Positions 25,266-35,093 of a stretch of 64,000 bases of DNA are shown here, one piece after another. The notes under the pieces were generated by a model. That model saw only the letters and a list, made by a program, of their open reading frames with translations, ran no database searches and had not been told where the DNA came from. Position numbers and translations under genes: made by a program. Origin of the DNA: Mycolicibacterium lacusdiani. Its GTDB lineage: Bacteria > Actinomycetota > Actinomycetes > Mycobacteriales > Mycobacteriaceae. The stretch lies in assembly GCF_021916785.1 (NCBI RefSeq), contig NZ_JAKCFC010000009.1:62001-126000 (forward strand). The letters run 5' to 3'. Position 1 is the stretch's first letter. Every line of letters begins with the position of its first letter.

Positions 25266-28064
25266 TCAGTCGTCGCCGAAGGCATCGGCGTGCCTTGCGA
25301 GTTCCGCGCGCGCCCGGATGCCGAGCTTGCGGTACACCCGGGTGAGGTTGTGCTCGACGGTCTTCGGCGTGATGAACAGCGCGGCGGCGATGTCCCGGTT
25401 CGACCGTCCCGCCGCCGCAAGCCGCGCGACGCTGGCCTCCGATGGCGTGAGGCTCGACGCACGACCCCTCGTCACGGTGACCCGGGCCAGTTCGGTGCGG
25501 GCCCGCTCCTCCCACAGTGGCGTCCCGAGCGCTCCGAACGCCCGCATCGCCGAGGTCAGGGTCTGCGACGCCACCTGCTTGCGGCGTCGCCGGCGTGCCA
25601 GCTGTCCGGCGAACAGCGCCGTGCGGGCCCGCTCGAAGGGCATGGGCAGCCGGTCGTGCGCCGCCATGGCCATGGAGACCGACGCCTCGGCCGCCTCGAG
25701 ATCCCCGCGGGCCGCCTGCAGCATCGCCCGGCATCGCGAGCCGACCGCCAGCATCCAGGGCCGGTCGAACTCGGCGCCGTTGCGCTCGAGCGCCACGACG
25801 AGCGGTTCCGCGTCGTCGAGCCGGCCGAGGTTGACCATCGCCTCGACGGCGTCGGGTAGATGCCACGACGAGACGATCTCGGTCCCCAGCCCCGGCGTGA
25901 ACGCGGCCAGTAGCGGTTCGAGCACGGCCAAGGCCTCGCCGTAGGCGCCCCGGGAGACCTCCAGGAAGGCGAGCGTGAACCGGGGGCCTCTCGCCAGCGA
26001 CGGCACCCCGCACCGCTTCGCCGCCTCGATCGCGGCATCGGACTCGTTGCGGGCCGGGCCTTCTCGCCCCTGATACGCCCACACCATGGCCCGCTGTGCG
26101 TGCCCCTGGGCGATCGCGTGATCGCTGCCCAACTGTTCGGCGCGCCGCACCATGTCGTCGGCGACCACCTCGGCCGCGCCGTACCGCGCGAGCCAGACGT
26201 CGGCCATCACGAGGTGGCGCGACACGTGCACGAGGTCCGCGTCCGACCCGCGCTCGATGCACTGGCGGCGGACGGCGAGCAGCTTCGTGCGGGCTTCCTC
26301 GAGCCGTCCCAGCCACGCCAGGGTCACCGCGTCGGCTGCGCGCGCCCGGAAGGCGACCGGCACGTCGGCCGTCGGATCCTCCAGCTCCAGCGCCCGCTGC
26401 AGCGCCGCTTCGTCGCGGCCGAGGCCTACGCCCGTCGCCACCGAGACCCGCGCCGTCAGGGCCTGGCTGAGCAGGGCGGGCACGGCGAGGCGTTCCGCTT
26501 CGGCGACCGCGAGATCGGCGTACCGCAGCCCCTCGGCGAAGCGGCCCGTCATCGTGTGGACCAGCGTCGAGCGCAGGTACGTCCGGACCAGTAGCTCGGG
26601 TGCCGCCGCGGCGTCGGCCTCCGCCGAGGTCAGCAGATCGACCGCCTCGACGAAGCTGTTGTCGTGCAGCCAGGTGTCGGCCAGCACGAGGCGGGCCGAG
26701 GCCCGTTGCGCACCGGGCGGCATCGCCGCGGCGACGGGCTCCAGCAGCGCGCGAGAGCGATGCGCGTCACCCGACTGCAGCGCATACGTCGCGGCGCGCA
26801 GTCGCCGGGTGAACGTGTCGCCGCCCAGCCCGATCGCCAACTCCATCAGTTCGGCTGCCGCCGCCACCGCACCGCGGGCGCTCGCGGAGTCCGCCGCGGT
26901 GTCGAGCGCATGAAGCGTCTCCGAGTCGGCGCTGGCCGCACCGAGCGCCATGTGCCGCGCCCTCAGTTCGGGCTGCGACTCCACGGCGGCCAGCGCGCGG
27001 TGCATGCGGCGGCGCCGTGCCGGCCCCGCCTGGGTGTAGATGCCACGGGCCAGCAATGGATGGGTGAACCGCACCCGGTCGTCGTCGACGACGACGATGC
27101 CCTCGCGGCCGGGTTCGTCGAGCAGCTCCGCAACGCGCTGCGCGGTCGATCCGGTCGCCTCGGCCAGTAGTCCGACCGTGGGATCGGCGACGCACGCCGC
27201 AGCCAGCAGCATGTCGCGGACGGCTTCACCGAAGTGCCCGGTGCGCAACTGCATCAGGTCGGCGAGCGTGCCGGGCAGCACGGGCTCGCCGCCGACCGAC
27301 TGCCCGTCGACCGCCCGCGCCAGCTCCAGTGCGAAGAAGGGATTTCCGCGTGATGCCTCGGAGATGCGGAGCAGCGTCGCTCGCGAGGGCGTGCGGCCGA
27401 ACCGGGCCTGGATCATGGTCTGAAGTGCCGCGGGTGACATCGGACGCACGCGGACGCGGCGCACGGCCCCGGGCGCGCTCATCGTCAACCAGGGGACGGC
27501 CACGTCGCCGTCCGACGGCGTGCGCTCGGTGACCACGACACCGACCCGCCATGTCAGCCGCCGCATCGCGAGGTCGAGCACCGACTGGCTCGACGAGTCC
27601 AGCCACTGGGCGTCGTCGATGGCCACCAGAACCGGGCTGGACGCCACCAGGGTCCACACGATCGACACCAGGGCCGCGGCGGTGACGCGCTGGTCGGTGG
27701 GCGGTCCGTCGCCGTCGGCCCGCAACAGCACGCGGTCCACGGCCAGGCGCTGCAACTCCGGCAGCTGATCGAGCACCCGATCCTCGACGTCGGCGAGCAG
27801 ATCGGCGACCGCGGCGTAGGCGAGCACCGATTCGGCCTCACCCGAGCGCGCCGACAACACGCGATAACCCTTCGCGCGGGCCAGCTCCACGGCCTCGGTC
27901 CACAGCGTGGTCTTGCCGATGCCGGGTTCGCCGCCGATGACCAACGCGCACGGGCCCACGGACGCGGCCGCCAGCAGCGCGTCCACTGCGTGCGAATCCT
28001 CGGTACGTATGACGGTTCCCCCCGGCACGTCTCCGATCATCCCAGACAGCAAAGAAGACGGCAT
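25266..28064 (-). CDS. Large LuxR-family (LAL/MalT-like) transcriptional regulator
   Basis: A 932-residue STAND-type ATPase regulator. An N-terminal AAA-like domain has Walker A GGEPGIGKTTL at about residues 44-54 and Walker B PVLVAIDDAQWLD at about 165. A long TPR-like helical middle follows, and a C-terminal LuxR HTH at about 865-928 (LTPSEASVARLAAAGRSN... TVEHNLTRVYRKLGI). Such proteins bind a small ligand and ATP before activating promoters. It has no target operon beside it, ends 2 bases from the ppgK stop and is divergent from sigA. I recall no equivalent here in M. tuberculosis, so it is an accessory insertion. Confidence 0.87.
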   Translation of the reverse strand: MPSSLLSGMIGDVPGGTVIRTEDSHAVDALLAAASVGPCALVIGGEPGIGKTTLWTEAVELARAKGYRVLSARSGEAESVLAYAAVADLLADVEDRVLDQLPELQRLAVDRVLLRADGDGPPTDQRVTAAALVSIVWTLVASSPVLVAIDDAQWLDSSSQSVLDLAMRRLTWRVGVVVTERTPSDGDVAVPWLTMSAPGAVRRVRVRPMSPAALQTMIQARFGRTPSRATLLRISEASRGNPFFALELARAVDGQSVGGEPVLPGTLADLMQLRTGHFGEAVRDMLLAAACVADPTVGLLAEATGSTAQRVAELLDEPGREGIVVVDDDRVRFTHPLLARGIYTQAGPARRRRMHRALAAVESQPELRARHMALGAASADSETLHALDTAADSASARGAVAAAAELMELAIGLGGDTFTRRLRAATYALQSGDAHRSRALLEPVAAAMPPGAQRASARLVLADTWLHDNSFVEAVDLLTSAEADAAAAPELLVRTYLRSTLVHTMTGRFAEGLRYADLAVAEAERLAVPALLSQALTARVSVATGVGLGRDEAALQRALELEDPTADVPVAFRARAADAVTLAWLGRLEEARTKLLAVRRQCIERGSDADLVHVSRHLVMADVWLARYGAAEVVADDMVRRAEQLGSDHAIAQGHAQRAMVWAYQGREGPARNESDAAIEAAKRCGVPSLARGPRFTLAFLEVSRGAYGEALAVLEPLLAAFTPGLGTEIVSSWHLPDAVEAMVNLGRLDDAEPLVVALERNGAEFDRPWMLAVGSRCRAMLQAARGDLEAAEASVSMAMAAHDRLPMPFERARTALFAGQLARRRRRKQVASQTLTSAMRAFGALGTPLWEERARTELARVTVTRGRASSLTPSEASVARLAAAGRSNRDIAAALFITPKTVEHNLTRVYRKLGIRARAELARHADAFGDD

Positions 28065-28390
28065 CTACCGCTTCGGCGGGCATGGTCGGTTCTCATCCAC
28101 GATATACGCACTTGACCGACGTTCACGCCCATCACCGGACGGGTATCCCGTGCATGACGGCCGAACTCTGGCTATGAAGTGGCTCGGACGGCACCTGCGC
28201 GGGGGCTCGCCCGGATCGATAAATCGCCAGCGAGGCGGGCGGTTGCCCACTCTGTCGTTACAATGGTCTCCGGCGGCCGCACAAAGCTAGCGGCGCATAT
28301 CCGAACTGATATCACGCCAGCATTCGACAGCCGACTAATTCTTCGGTGGCGCACGCCCACGCCACCGACCGCAAGACCGAAGGGGTGCCC
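28065..28390. other. Divergent LAL regulator / sigA intergenic region
   Basis: 326 bases without a credible gene. Open frames here are short and Arg-rich. It must carry the sigA promoter(s) and the promoter of the LAL regulator. A candidate sigA -10 element is listed separately. No palindrome or riboswitch-like structure was recognised. Confidence 0.6.
28259..28264 (+). promoter_or_regulatory. Candidate -10 element upstream of sigA
   Basis: TACAAT fits the mycobacterial SigA -10 pattern TANNNT in an otherwise GC-rich region, about 127 bases before the sigA start. No matching -35 at 17-base spacing is seen, which is common in mycobacteria. A start site near 28271 is a guess. Confidence 0.35.
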
Positions 28391-29812
<1,422 letters not shown>

Positions 29813-30222
29813 GCGTACTGACCTCAGAGGTTGGGTACGGCGGCTGGCTGGTGGCCCGGGTGTCTGGGTCGTGTGTCCTGCGTGTGATGGCGGCCATGTG
29901 CATGGCACGACTGAGCCGCCTGTCGCCGCCGCGGTTGAGTCGGTGGCGAATCGTATTGCCCGAGGACGCGGCGACTGGGACGCGGGGAGTGGATTGACGC
30001 CAGCCAGGGCAGCGAACGCCGCTTCGAAGCGAACCGCCCGACGTGCGACCAGGCTGTGTGGACGACCGCGACGGTGACGGGGCCGATGCCGTCTCGTCCA
30101 GCAGCGCAGCAGCCTTGCTGGCGTGGATGATGATCGATCATCTGTGCATGGTTGACGGTGAGGATTCGTCCTCGCTGGGGGGATCAGCTCGTGCCGAAAC
30201 CGTTTCCTGCCGGGTTCCGAGC
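29813..30222. other. Non-coding or decayed DNA between sigA and the IS3 remnant
   Basis: 410 bases with only short, low-quality frames. The 5-bp stem ACCTC-A-GAGGT just after the sigA stop is too small to call a terminator. This may be decayed flank of the insertion element that follows; no orfA-type transposase could be recognised in it. Confidence 0.4.
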
Positions 30223-30690
30223 CGACGCATCTGGTCGATCTTCGCCAAGAAGCGAGGATTGAACCGTCGGTCCGGACCACCGGTCCACGATGATCTCGTG
30301 CAGCGTCAGTCCAGCGCCCAGGCCGCCAACCACGTCTGGCGGGCCGACATCACCGAGCACCGCACCGGCGAAGGCAAGCTCTACCTTTGCGCCATCGAAG
30401 ACGTCCACGCCAACCGGGATCGCGGGCTACTCGATCGACTCGCGAGTGAAGTCTACGCTGGCAGTGGCCGCCCTGGATCACGCCGTGGCGCTTCGCTCGA
30501 ACTGTCGCGACGCTCGTTCATTCCGACAGGGGCAGCCGATTCCGGTCACGAGAGTTTCGTCCACGCATTGTCGCACAACGGGTAGACGGATCGATGGACC
30601 GCGTCGGTGCGACTCCTGGCGATCGTGACCTCGATAGAGCGGACCTACCACCGATACCCCGGCAACGCGCACTCAGCAGGCTCACCCCGA
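30223..30690 (+). pseudogene. Decayed IS3-family transposase (orfB) with several frameshifts
   Basis: Transposase segments are spread over three frames in the right order. 30223-30417: RRIWSIFAKKRGLNRRSGPP, then HVWRADITEH with the first catalytic Asp and GEGKLYLCAIEDV. 30416-30505: GIAGYSIDSRVKSTLAVAAL. From 30510: TLVHSDRGSRFRSREF with the second Asp. Then FVHALSHNG, LAIVTSIERTYHR and RQRALSRLTP in alternating frames. The segment carrying the catalytic Glu (normally near MESFF) is missing, so there is an internal deletion plus at least four frameshifts. No inverted repeats were found. Confidence 0.85.
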
Positions 30691-30960
30691 ACTGCTCCAC
30701 AGACCAGTCGCGACCGCGGCCTGAAGTTCACAACCCGCGAGTCAGCTGAACTCAGGAAAGTCCTGATTCGCACTTCGTGTCCAATGCGCGCCACGCCCAG
30801 TCGTTTACACGTGGTGGATGAGCATGCAAGCGTCGGTGGCCGTCGTGGTCGTCGGCGATCGCAGTGATCAGCGCCCGCGGCTGTCGTACTGGCGGCGATC
30901 AGGCTCCGACGGCAGTGCGTGGGCTCGCCGCAGCATGCCGACGCCGTGTTGACTGATGAG

Positions 30961-31833
30961 GTGGATCTAGTCGGTCATCTTCGCTACTTCGTCGCTGTCG
31001 CCGAGCATCGGCACTTCGGTCGCGCCGCAACGAGCTTGGGGGTCACGCAACCGCCAGTGTCGCAGGGGCTGCGCCGTCTCGAGAAACACCTCGGCCTACA
31101 ACTCATCGAGCGCACCCCCGAGGGCGCCATGCTCACCACCGACGGAGCTGCCCTCCTCCCCCGCGCCCGGCTCATCGTCGACGACACTGCCCGCCTGCTC
31201 GACGATGCGCGCCACCTCTACGGGTCAACGCAGGGAGTGCGATGGGGCGTCATCCCCCAGCTCGGTGACGAACTCCTTGCTCGATGCGTCCACGGAATGC
31301 GCAGCGCACGAGGCTCGGAAGTCGCGACGCTTACAGCAGGCAGTGCGCAGCTGCTGAGCGACCTGCGCCGCGGAGCATTGCAGATGGCGGTGGTGCAGCA
31401 CCCGGCACTGGTCGACGGACTGGATGCGGGACCGGTCGTCTCACTCGCACGCCACGTCGTGGTCCCAGCCGAGCATCGCGCCGCCCGAGCCGCCGCACCT
31501 CGAGCACAGATGCTCGAGGACCTGGCATTGGCTACCGTTCCGCGAGAGGACAACCCACCCGGTCACGATCTGCTCCTCGACCGGCTACGCCATCGCGGAC
31601 TGGATCCGAAGATCCGCACGGCGTCCACGCACCGCGACGTGGCGGCCGCCGTCGCGTCAGGACTGTGCTTCGGTCTGGCCACCGTCGGCTCACCGGTGCA
31701 CACCGGCACCGCGCACCGCCAGATGCTCGTCGACGAAGTCGCCCTCCGCGTACGGATCGTCACCTCTCCCGGCGTCGACCTCGCGGACGCGGTGTACGCC
31801 GTCGACCGACAACTGTTGCGAGCCGACCGGTGA
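30961..31833 (+). CDS. LysR-type transcriptional regulator (BlaA-like)
   Basis: A 290-residue LTTR. The HTH lies at about residues 7-60 (LRYFVAVAEHRHFGRAATSL, TQPPVSQGLRRLEKHLGLQL), followed by a periplasmic-binding-fold effector domain. GTG 30961 (MDLVGHLRYFVAVAE) gives a typical LTTR N-terminus; upstream in-frame starts exist at 30919 and 30946. Its stop overlaps the GTG of the next gene as GTGA. The order LysR / penicillin-recognising-like protein / class A beta-lactamase matches the components of the S. cacaoi BlaA-BlaB-BlaL inducible system, so it probably activates the beta-lactamase gene. Confidence 0.85.
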   Translation: MDLVGHLRYFVAVAEHRHFGRAATSLGVTQPPVSQGLRRLEKHLGLQLIERTPEGAMLTTDGAALLPRARLIVDDTARLLDDARHLYGSTQGVRWGVIPQLGDELLARCVHGMRSARGSEVATLTAGSAQLLSDLRRGALQMAVVQHPALVDGLDAGPVVSLARHVVVPAEHRAARAAAPRAQMLEDLALATVPREDNPPGHDLLLDRLRHRGLDPKIRTASTHRDVAAAVASGLCFGLATVGSPVHTGTAHRQMLVDEVALRVRIVTSPGVDLADAVYAVDRQLLRADR

Positions 31834-32735
31834 CGTCCGTCGAGGAACAGATCGCAGCCGTCTTCATCGACGCGGGTTGTCGCGGATGGTTACGCGCCCA
31901 ACCCGTCGGCGAGAACGGGATGGTCATCGACATCAACGGTGACGCGCCGGTCGTCGCCGCCTCTGTCTACAAGGTCCTCGTCCTGATCGCCACGGCACGC
32001 GCCTTCGACTCCGGACTGCTGGACCCCCACGACACCGTGCGGATCGTTCCCGGCGACTGCACTCCCGGACCGACCGGCATCAGCCTGTTCTCCGACCCCG
32101 TCTCGCTGTCATGGGTGGACCTTGCGCGGATGATGATCGCCCTGTCCGACAACGCCGCCGCCGATGTGCTGCTCGCCGCCGTGGGACTCGACGCCATCGC
32201 TCAAGTGATCGGCGACCTCGGACTCGGCACCACCCGGGTGGTCGGCGGCACGGCGACATTGCAGCACCAGGTCATCCACGACAGCGGTGCGCTTACCCTC
32301 GGCGAAGCGGTCGGATTACTCGCCAGCAACAACACCATCCACGACAGCGCGGCCTTCGACCCGGCATACACCACCGCAACCAGCGCCGCCGATGCCAACG
32401 CGATGCTGACGGCCATCTGGACCGGCCGAGCGGCCTCAGCCGAGCGCACGCGGACCATGAAGACGATTCTGACGCAGCAGATCTGGCCGCATCGCATCAG
32501 GTCCGCCTTCCCGTTCTCCGATGTGGTCGTGGCCGGCAAAACCGGCACGATCGGCCCGATCCGCAACGAGATCGCCGTCATCGCCTTCCCCGACGAGATC
32601 CCGATTGCCGTCTCGGTATTCACCCGTGCCGCACGGTCCGACGTCTATCTGCCCATCGTCGACCGGGCGATCGGACAAGCCGCCGCCATCGCGGTGACCG
32701 CCCTGCGGTCCGCCGATGCAGCAGCCCGTCAGTGA
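31830..32735 (+). CDS. Cytosolic class A beta-lactamase-like serine hydrolase (BlaB-like)
   Basis: A 301-residue protein of the penicillin-recognising serine hydrolase fold. It has SVYK at residues 45-48 (nucleophile Ser plus Lys), SDN at 106-108 and KTGT at 237-240. No ExxLN omega-loop motif corresponding to the class A Glu166 is seen, and there is no signal peptide, so it is unlikely to be a working secreted beta-lactamase. Translationally coupled to the LysR gene, it resembles BlaB of Streptomyces cacaoi, a cytosolic partner needed for induction. A cytosolic sensor or modulator role is inferred. The frame upstream of 31830 is a shadow of the LysR gene. Confidence 0.82.
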   Translation: MTSVEEQIAAVFIDAGCRGWLRAQPVGENGMVIDINGDAPVVAASVYKVLVLIATARAFDSGLLDPHDTVRIVPGDCTPGPTGISLFSDPVSLSWVDLARMMIALSDNAAADVLLAAVGLDAIAQVIGDLGLGTTRVVGGTATLQHQVIHDSGALTLGEAVGLLASNNTIHDSAAFDPAYTTATSAADANAMLTAIWTGRAASAERTRTMKTILTQQIWPHRIRSAFPFSDVVVAGKTGTIGPIRNEIAVIAFPDEIPIAVSVFTRAARSDVYLPIVDRAIGQAAAIAVTALRSADAAARQ

Positions 32736-32855
32736 ACCTCGCGGCTCGCACATCTTGAATAATCGTGCTCAGCCTGGACCGATTCCCAGCCGCTATCGGA
32801 AGAACCGGCGTCGTGACTTGGCTTCGTAGTCGACGAATGTGGTTCCTTTCGAGCC
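32736..32855. promoter_or_regulatory. Probable beta-lactamase promoter/LysR-target region
   Basis: 120 bases between the BlaB-like gene and the beta-lactamase. It is locally AT-richer (around ATCTTGAATAATC at 32752) and contains a loose inverted repeat GCAC-N13-GTGC around that stretch. A LysR site and promoter for the beta-lactamase are expected here, but no strict T-N11-A dyad could be singled out. Confidence 0.35.
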
Positions 32856-33755
32856 GTGAACTCATACCTGACCCGACGCCAGGCACTTGGCGGACTGCTC
32901 GCCGTCGGCCTGTTGGCGAGCGTCCCGCGCACCGCGCTCGCAACGCCTTCCCCAGACACCGGCACCATGGATCTGAAGGCCATCGAGGACCGCCACCGCG
33001 CCCGAATCGGCGCTTACGCCGTCGACCTCGGGACTGCCGCGACGGTTCGACACCGCGCCGACGAGCGTTTTGCGATGTGCTCGACTTTCAAGGCCTACGC
33101 CACCGGACGCGTGCTTCAGCTCGTCGATCAGGGCCGACTCGATCTACGCACCCCCATCCCGGTCAACGTTGCGGACATCGTCGCCAACTCGCCAGTCACC
33201 GAGCAGCGGGTCGGCGCCACGATGGCGCTGGCCGAGGTGTGCGAGGCAGCCCTGACCCGCAGCGACAACGCCGCCGGCAACTTGCTGTTGCGCACGATCG
33301 ACGGACCGGGGGAAGTGACGGCCTTCGCCCGCAGCCTCGGTGACGACCAGACCCGCCTGGACCGTTGGGAAACGGAATTGAACAGCGCCATACCAGGAGA
33401 CATCCGCGACACCACGACACCGCAGGGACTCTGCTGGGGCTACCAGCAGTTGCTTACAGGAACAGCGCTGAGTCCATCGACGCGAGCCACCTTGAACGGT
33501 TGGATGCGGGCCAACGTCACCTCCGGACCGCGATTCCGAGCCGCCGTGCCAGCCGGGTGGACGACCGCGGACAAGACCGGAGCCGGAGATTACGGATCCA
33601 CCAACGACGCCGGTCTCCTACTCGGACCGACCGGACAGCGCGTGATGGCAGTGGTCCTCACCCGCTCCATCGACGACCAGAAGGACACGCCACCGCTCAA
33701 CGCTGCGATCGTCGACACCGTGCGACTCATCCTCGACGGCTTCGGCTACCACTGA
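32856..33755 (+). CDS. Class A beta-lactamase with Tat signal peptide
   Basis: A complete 299-residue class A enzyme. The N-terminus has a twin-arginine signal (TRRQALGGLLAVGLL, probable cleavage after RTALA), as does BlaC of M. tuberculosis. Catalytic motifs: STFK at residues 76-79, SDN at 136-138, ETELN at 172-176 (Glu166 equivalent) and KTGA at 240-243. It hydrolyses penicillins and probably cephalosporins outside the membrane. The SDN differs from the SDG recalled for BlaC, so inhibitor and substrate profiles may differ. It is third in a cassette with a LysR regulator and a BlaB-like protein. The start is GTG 32856. Confidence 0.93.
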   Translation: MNSYLTRRQALGGLLAVGLLASVPRTALATPSPDTGTMDLKAIEDRHRARIGAYAVDLGTAATVRHRADERFAMCSTFKAYATGRVLQLVDQGRLDLRTPIPVNVADIVANSPVTEQRVGATMALAEVCEAALTRSDNAAGNLLLRTIDGPGEVTAFARSLGDDQTRLDRWETELNSAIPGDIRDTTTPQGLCWGYQQLLTGTALSPSTRATLNGWMRANVTSGPRFRAAVPAGWTTADKTGAGDYGSTNDAGLLLGPTGQRVMAVVLTRSIDDQKDTPPLNAAIVDTVRLILDGFGYH

Positions 33756-34297
33756 CCGACCAACCGACCCCCGGGCCCGTCGGTGGGCGCCACCAGAGAC
33801 GGCGCGACCGCGGTCCTGCGTGCGCTGAAGCACGCCACCTTCGTCGGCACTGCACCCACGGGGTGCGCTCCTGCGCGTGATGTGACACCGAACCCGGGAG
33901 TGTTCTTCGCGCGAACACACGGCCGCAAGGCCTTCGCAAGTGATCAGAGAACGGTTCGGGAACATCGCCACGTTCGTCGTATGCGCCGAAGGAACACGCC
34001 GACGGTACCGGCTCCGCCGTTCCGGGGGCCGTCCGTCGCCCGCACTGAAGGAGTTCGAGAGTCGGTCGGTAGGAACGTTGCGCCATGGAGTCATTCAGTG
34101 GTGAGTGGCGGTCGTCATCAACCCAGGCTTGAGGACCGTTCTCCCGCAATTGATTTTGCGGCGGCATCGGACGTAGCGCCCGCGGTTGCGGGCTCCGCAG
34201 GCGGTTGCCGACTGCCGAGTTCGGGCGAGCAAGCGCACCGTTGACGACGGCCCCTGAGCCACAGCGTGTGTCGACCCTTGGCCCTGTTGGCGGTAGC
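33756..34297. other. Intergenic region with no recognisable gene
   Basis: 542 bases. Several overlapping frames are open on both strands, but their translations are Arg/Pro-rich and resemble no family I know. A small hairpin (CCGCAA/TTGCGG, 34144-34161) has no U-tract. It may hold decayed DNA from the same accessory region. Confidence 0.45.
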
Positions 34298-34900
34298 TCA
34301 CGTTCTACGCCGCAGGATGCCATCAGCGGCACTGCGGAGCGTATGCACCTCGAAGGCAAACCGCTCACGGTCGCCTGGAAGGGCACGCTCGAATGAGAGT
34401 CCATTGACCACGGTGCTCAGAAACCGCGCCTGCACATCAAGATCGCCGGAGGCCGGCGCTCCCTCGTCGCGCAGAACGCCGAGCCAACGCGCGATGCGGT
34501 GCACAGTGAGACGTTCGAGCGCGAGAAAGGCATGGGTGGCGTCGGCCGTCGGCGGCGATGCGACGTACGCGTCGTATATCGCGCGCCAGTGCTCGCGAGC
34601 CCGCTCGCCCGTCCCCACCTGCGATAACAGCATCTGCAAGCAGGCCACCAGACGGTCGCTCGGATCGCCCGCGGTGTTCTGCATTGGGTCGTCGGGGATG
34701 TCCAGGTCGTAGATACCGGCGATCACAGTGTCAACTAGCGCCTGCTGAGTCGGGAAGAAGTGGCGGAGCGACCCCACGCTCACCCCGGCGCGCGCGGCGA
34801 CGGCGCGCACACTCAGCCGCGACGTCGGATCCTCGCCGAGCATCGTCGCCGCAGCGATCAGAATCTTGTCTCGCGTGCCCTGCTTCTTGGGCTCGGTCAC
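34298..34900 (-). CDS. TetR-family transcriptional repressor
   Basis: A 200-residue regulator. The HTH covers residues 8-55 (RDKILIAAATMLGED, SVRAVAARAGVSVGSLRHFFP). The C-terminal ligand domain is helical. The start is GTG at 34900 with GGAGG upstream. It is divergent from a CPBP-family membrane protease gene. The 194-base gap contains two matching palindromes and a third partial copy, so it probably represses itself and the protease operon. Confidence 0.9.
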   Translation of the reverse strand: MTEPKKQGTRDKILIAAATMLGEDPTSRLSVRAVAARAGVSVGSLRHFFPTQQALVDTVIAGIYDLDIPDDPMQNTAGDPSDRLVACLQMLLSQVGTGERAREHWRAIYDAYVASPPTADATHAFLALERLTVHRIARWLGVLRDEGAPASGDLDVQARFLSTVVNGLSFERALPGDRERFAFEVHTLRSAADGILRRRT

Positions 34901-34924
34901 TGGTCAGTACCTCCACCCCTGTTC

Positions 34925-34939
34925 TAGCACACTGTGCTA
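34925..34939. promoter_or_regulatory. TetR operator O1 (15-bp palindrome)
   Basis: TAGCACA-C-TGTGCTA is a perfect inverted repeat 25 bases before the TetR start. It shares its pattern TAGYAC-N3-GTRCTA with O2, 31 bases away centre to centre (about three helical turns), so both are probably bound by the same TetR dimers. Confidence 0.7.
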
Positions 34940-34955
34940 CCTTGATCCGCATGGC

Positions 34956-34970
34956 TAGTACGGTGTACTA
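34956..34970. promoter_or_regulatory. TetR operator O2 (15- to 17-bp palindrome) with overlapping partial copy
   Basis: TAGTAC-GGT-GTACTA is a perfect inverted repeat (17 bases with the flanking C and G, 34955-34971). The sequence TAGTACGGTGT recurs at 34969-34979, giving a 12-base direct repeat and a third, imperfect operator. Together with O1 this looks like a cooperative repressor array in front of the CPBP gene. Confidence 0.7.
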
Positions 34971-35093
34971 GTACGGTGTGACACGACACCCCTTCGAGGT
35001 TCTGATCCAGTCGGATCCCAGAGCTGCCGCTGCCATGGGAGTCCCAGCCACGAGTCCCGGCGATCAACCGCCGCGATCACCGAGGAGCAAGAG

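Noticed and set aside
29822..29838. ACCTC-A-GAGGT repeat after sigA as a terminator
   Set aside because: Five-base arms with a one-base loop cannot form a stable hairpin.
31284..31829. N-terminal extension of the BlaB-like protein
   Set aside because: It overlaps the LysR gene in another frame and is Arg-rich; GTGA coupling at 31830 gives a natural start.
34144..34161. CCGCAA/TTGCGG hairpin as a terminator
   Set aside because: The stem is only six base pairs, has no U-tract and does not follow a gene end closely.
33783..34244. 153-codon open frame between the beta-lactamase and TetR genes
   Set aside because: No ribosome site, no recognisable family, and equally long frames exist on the other strand.
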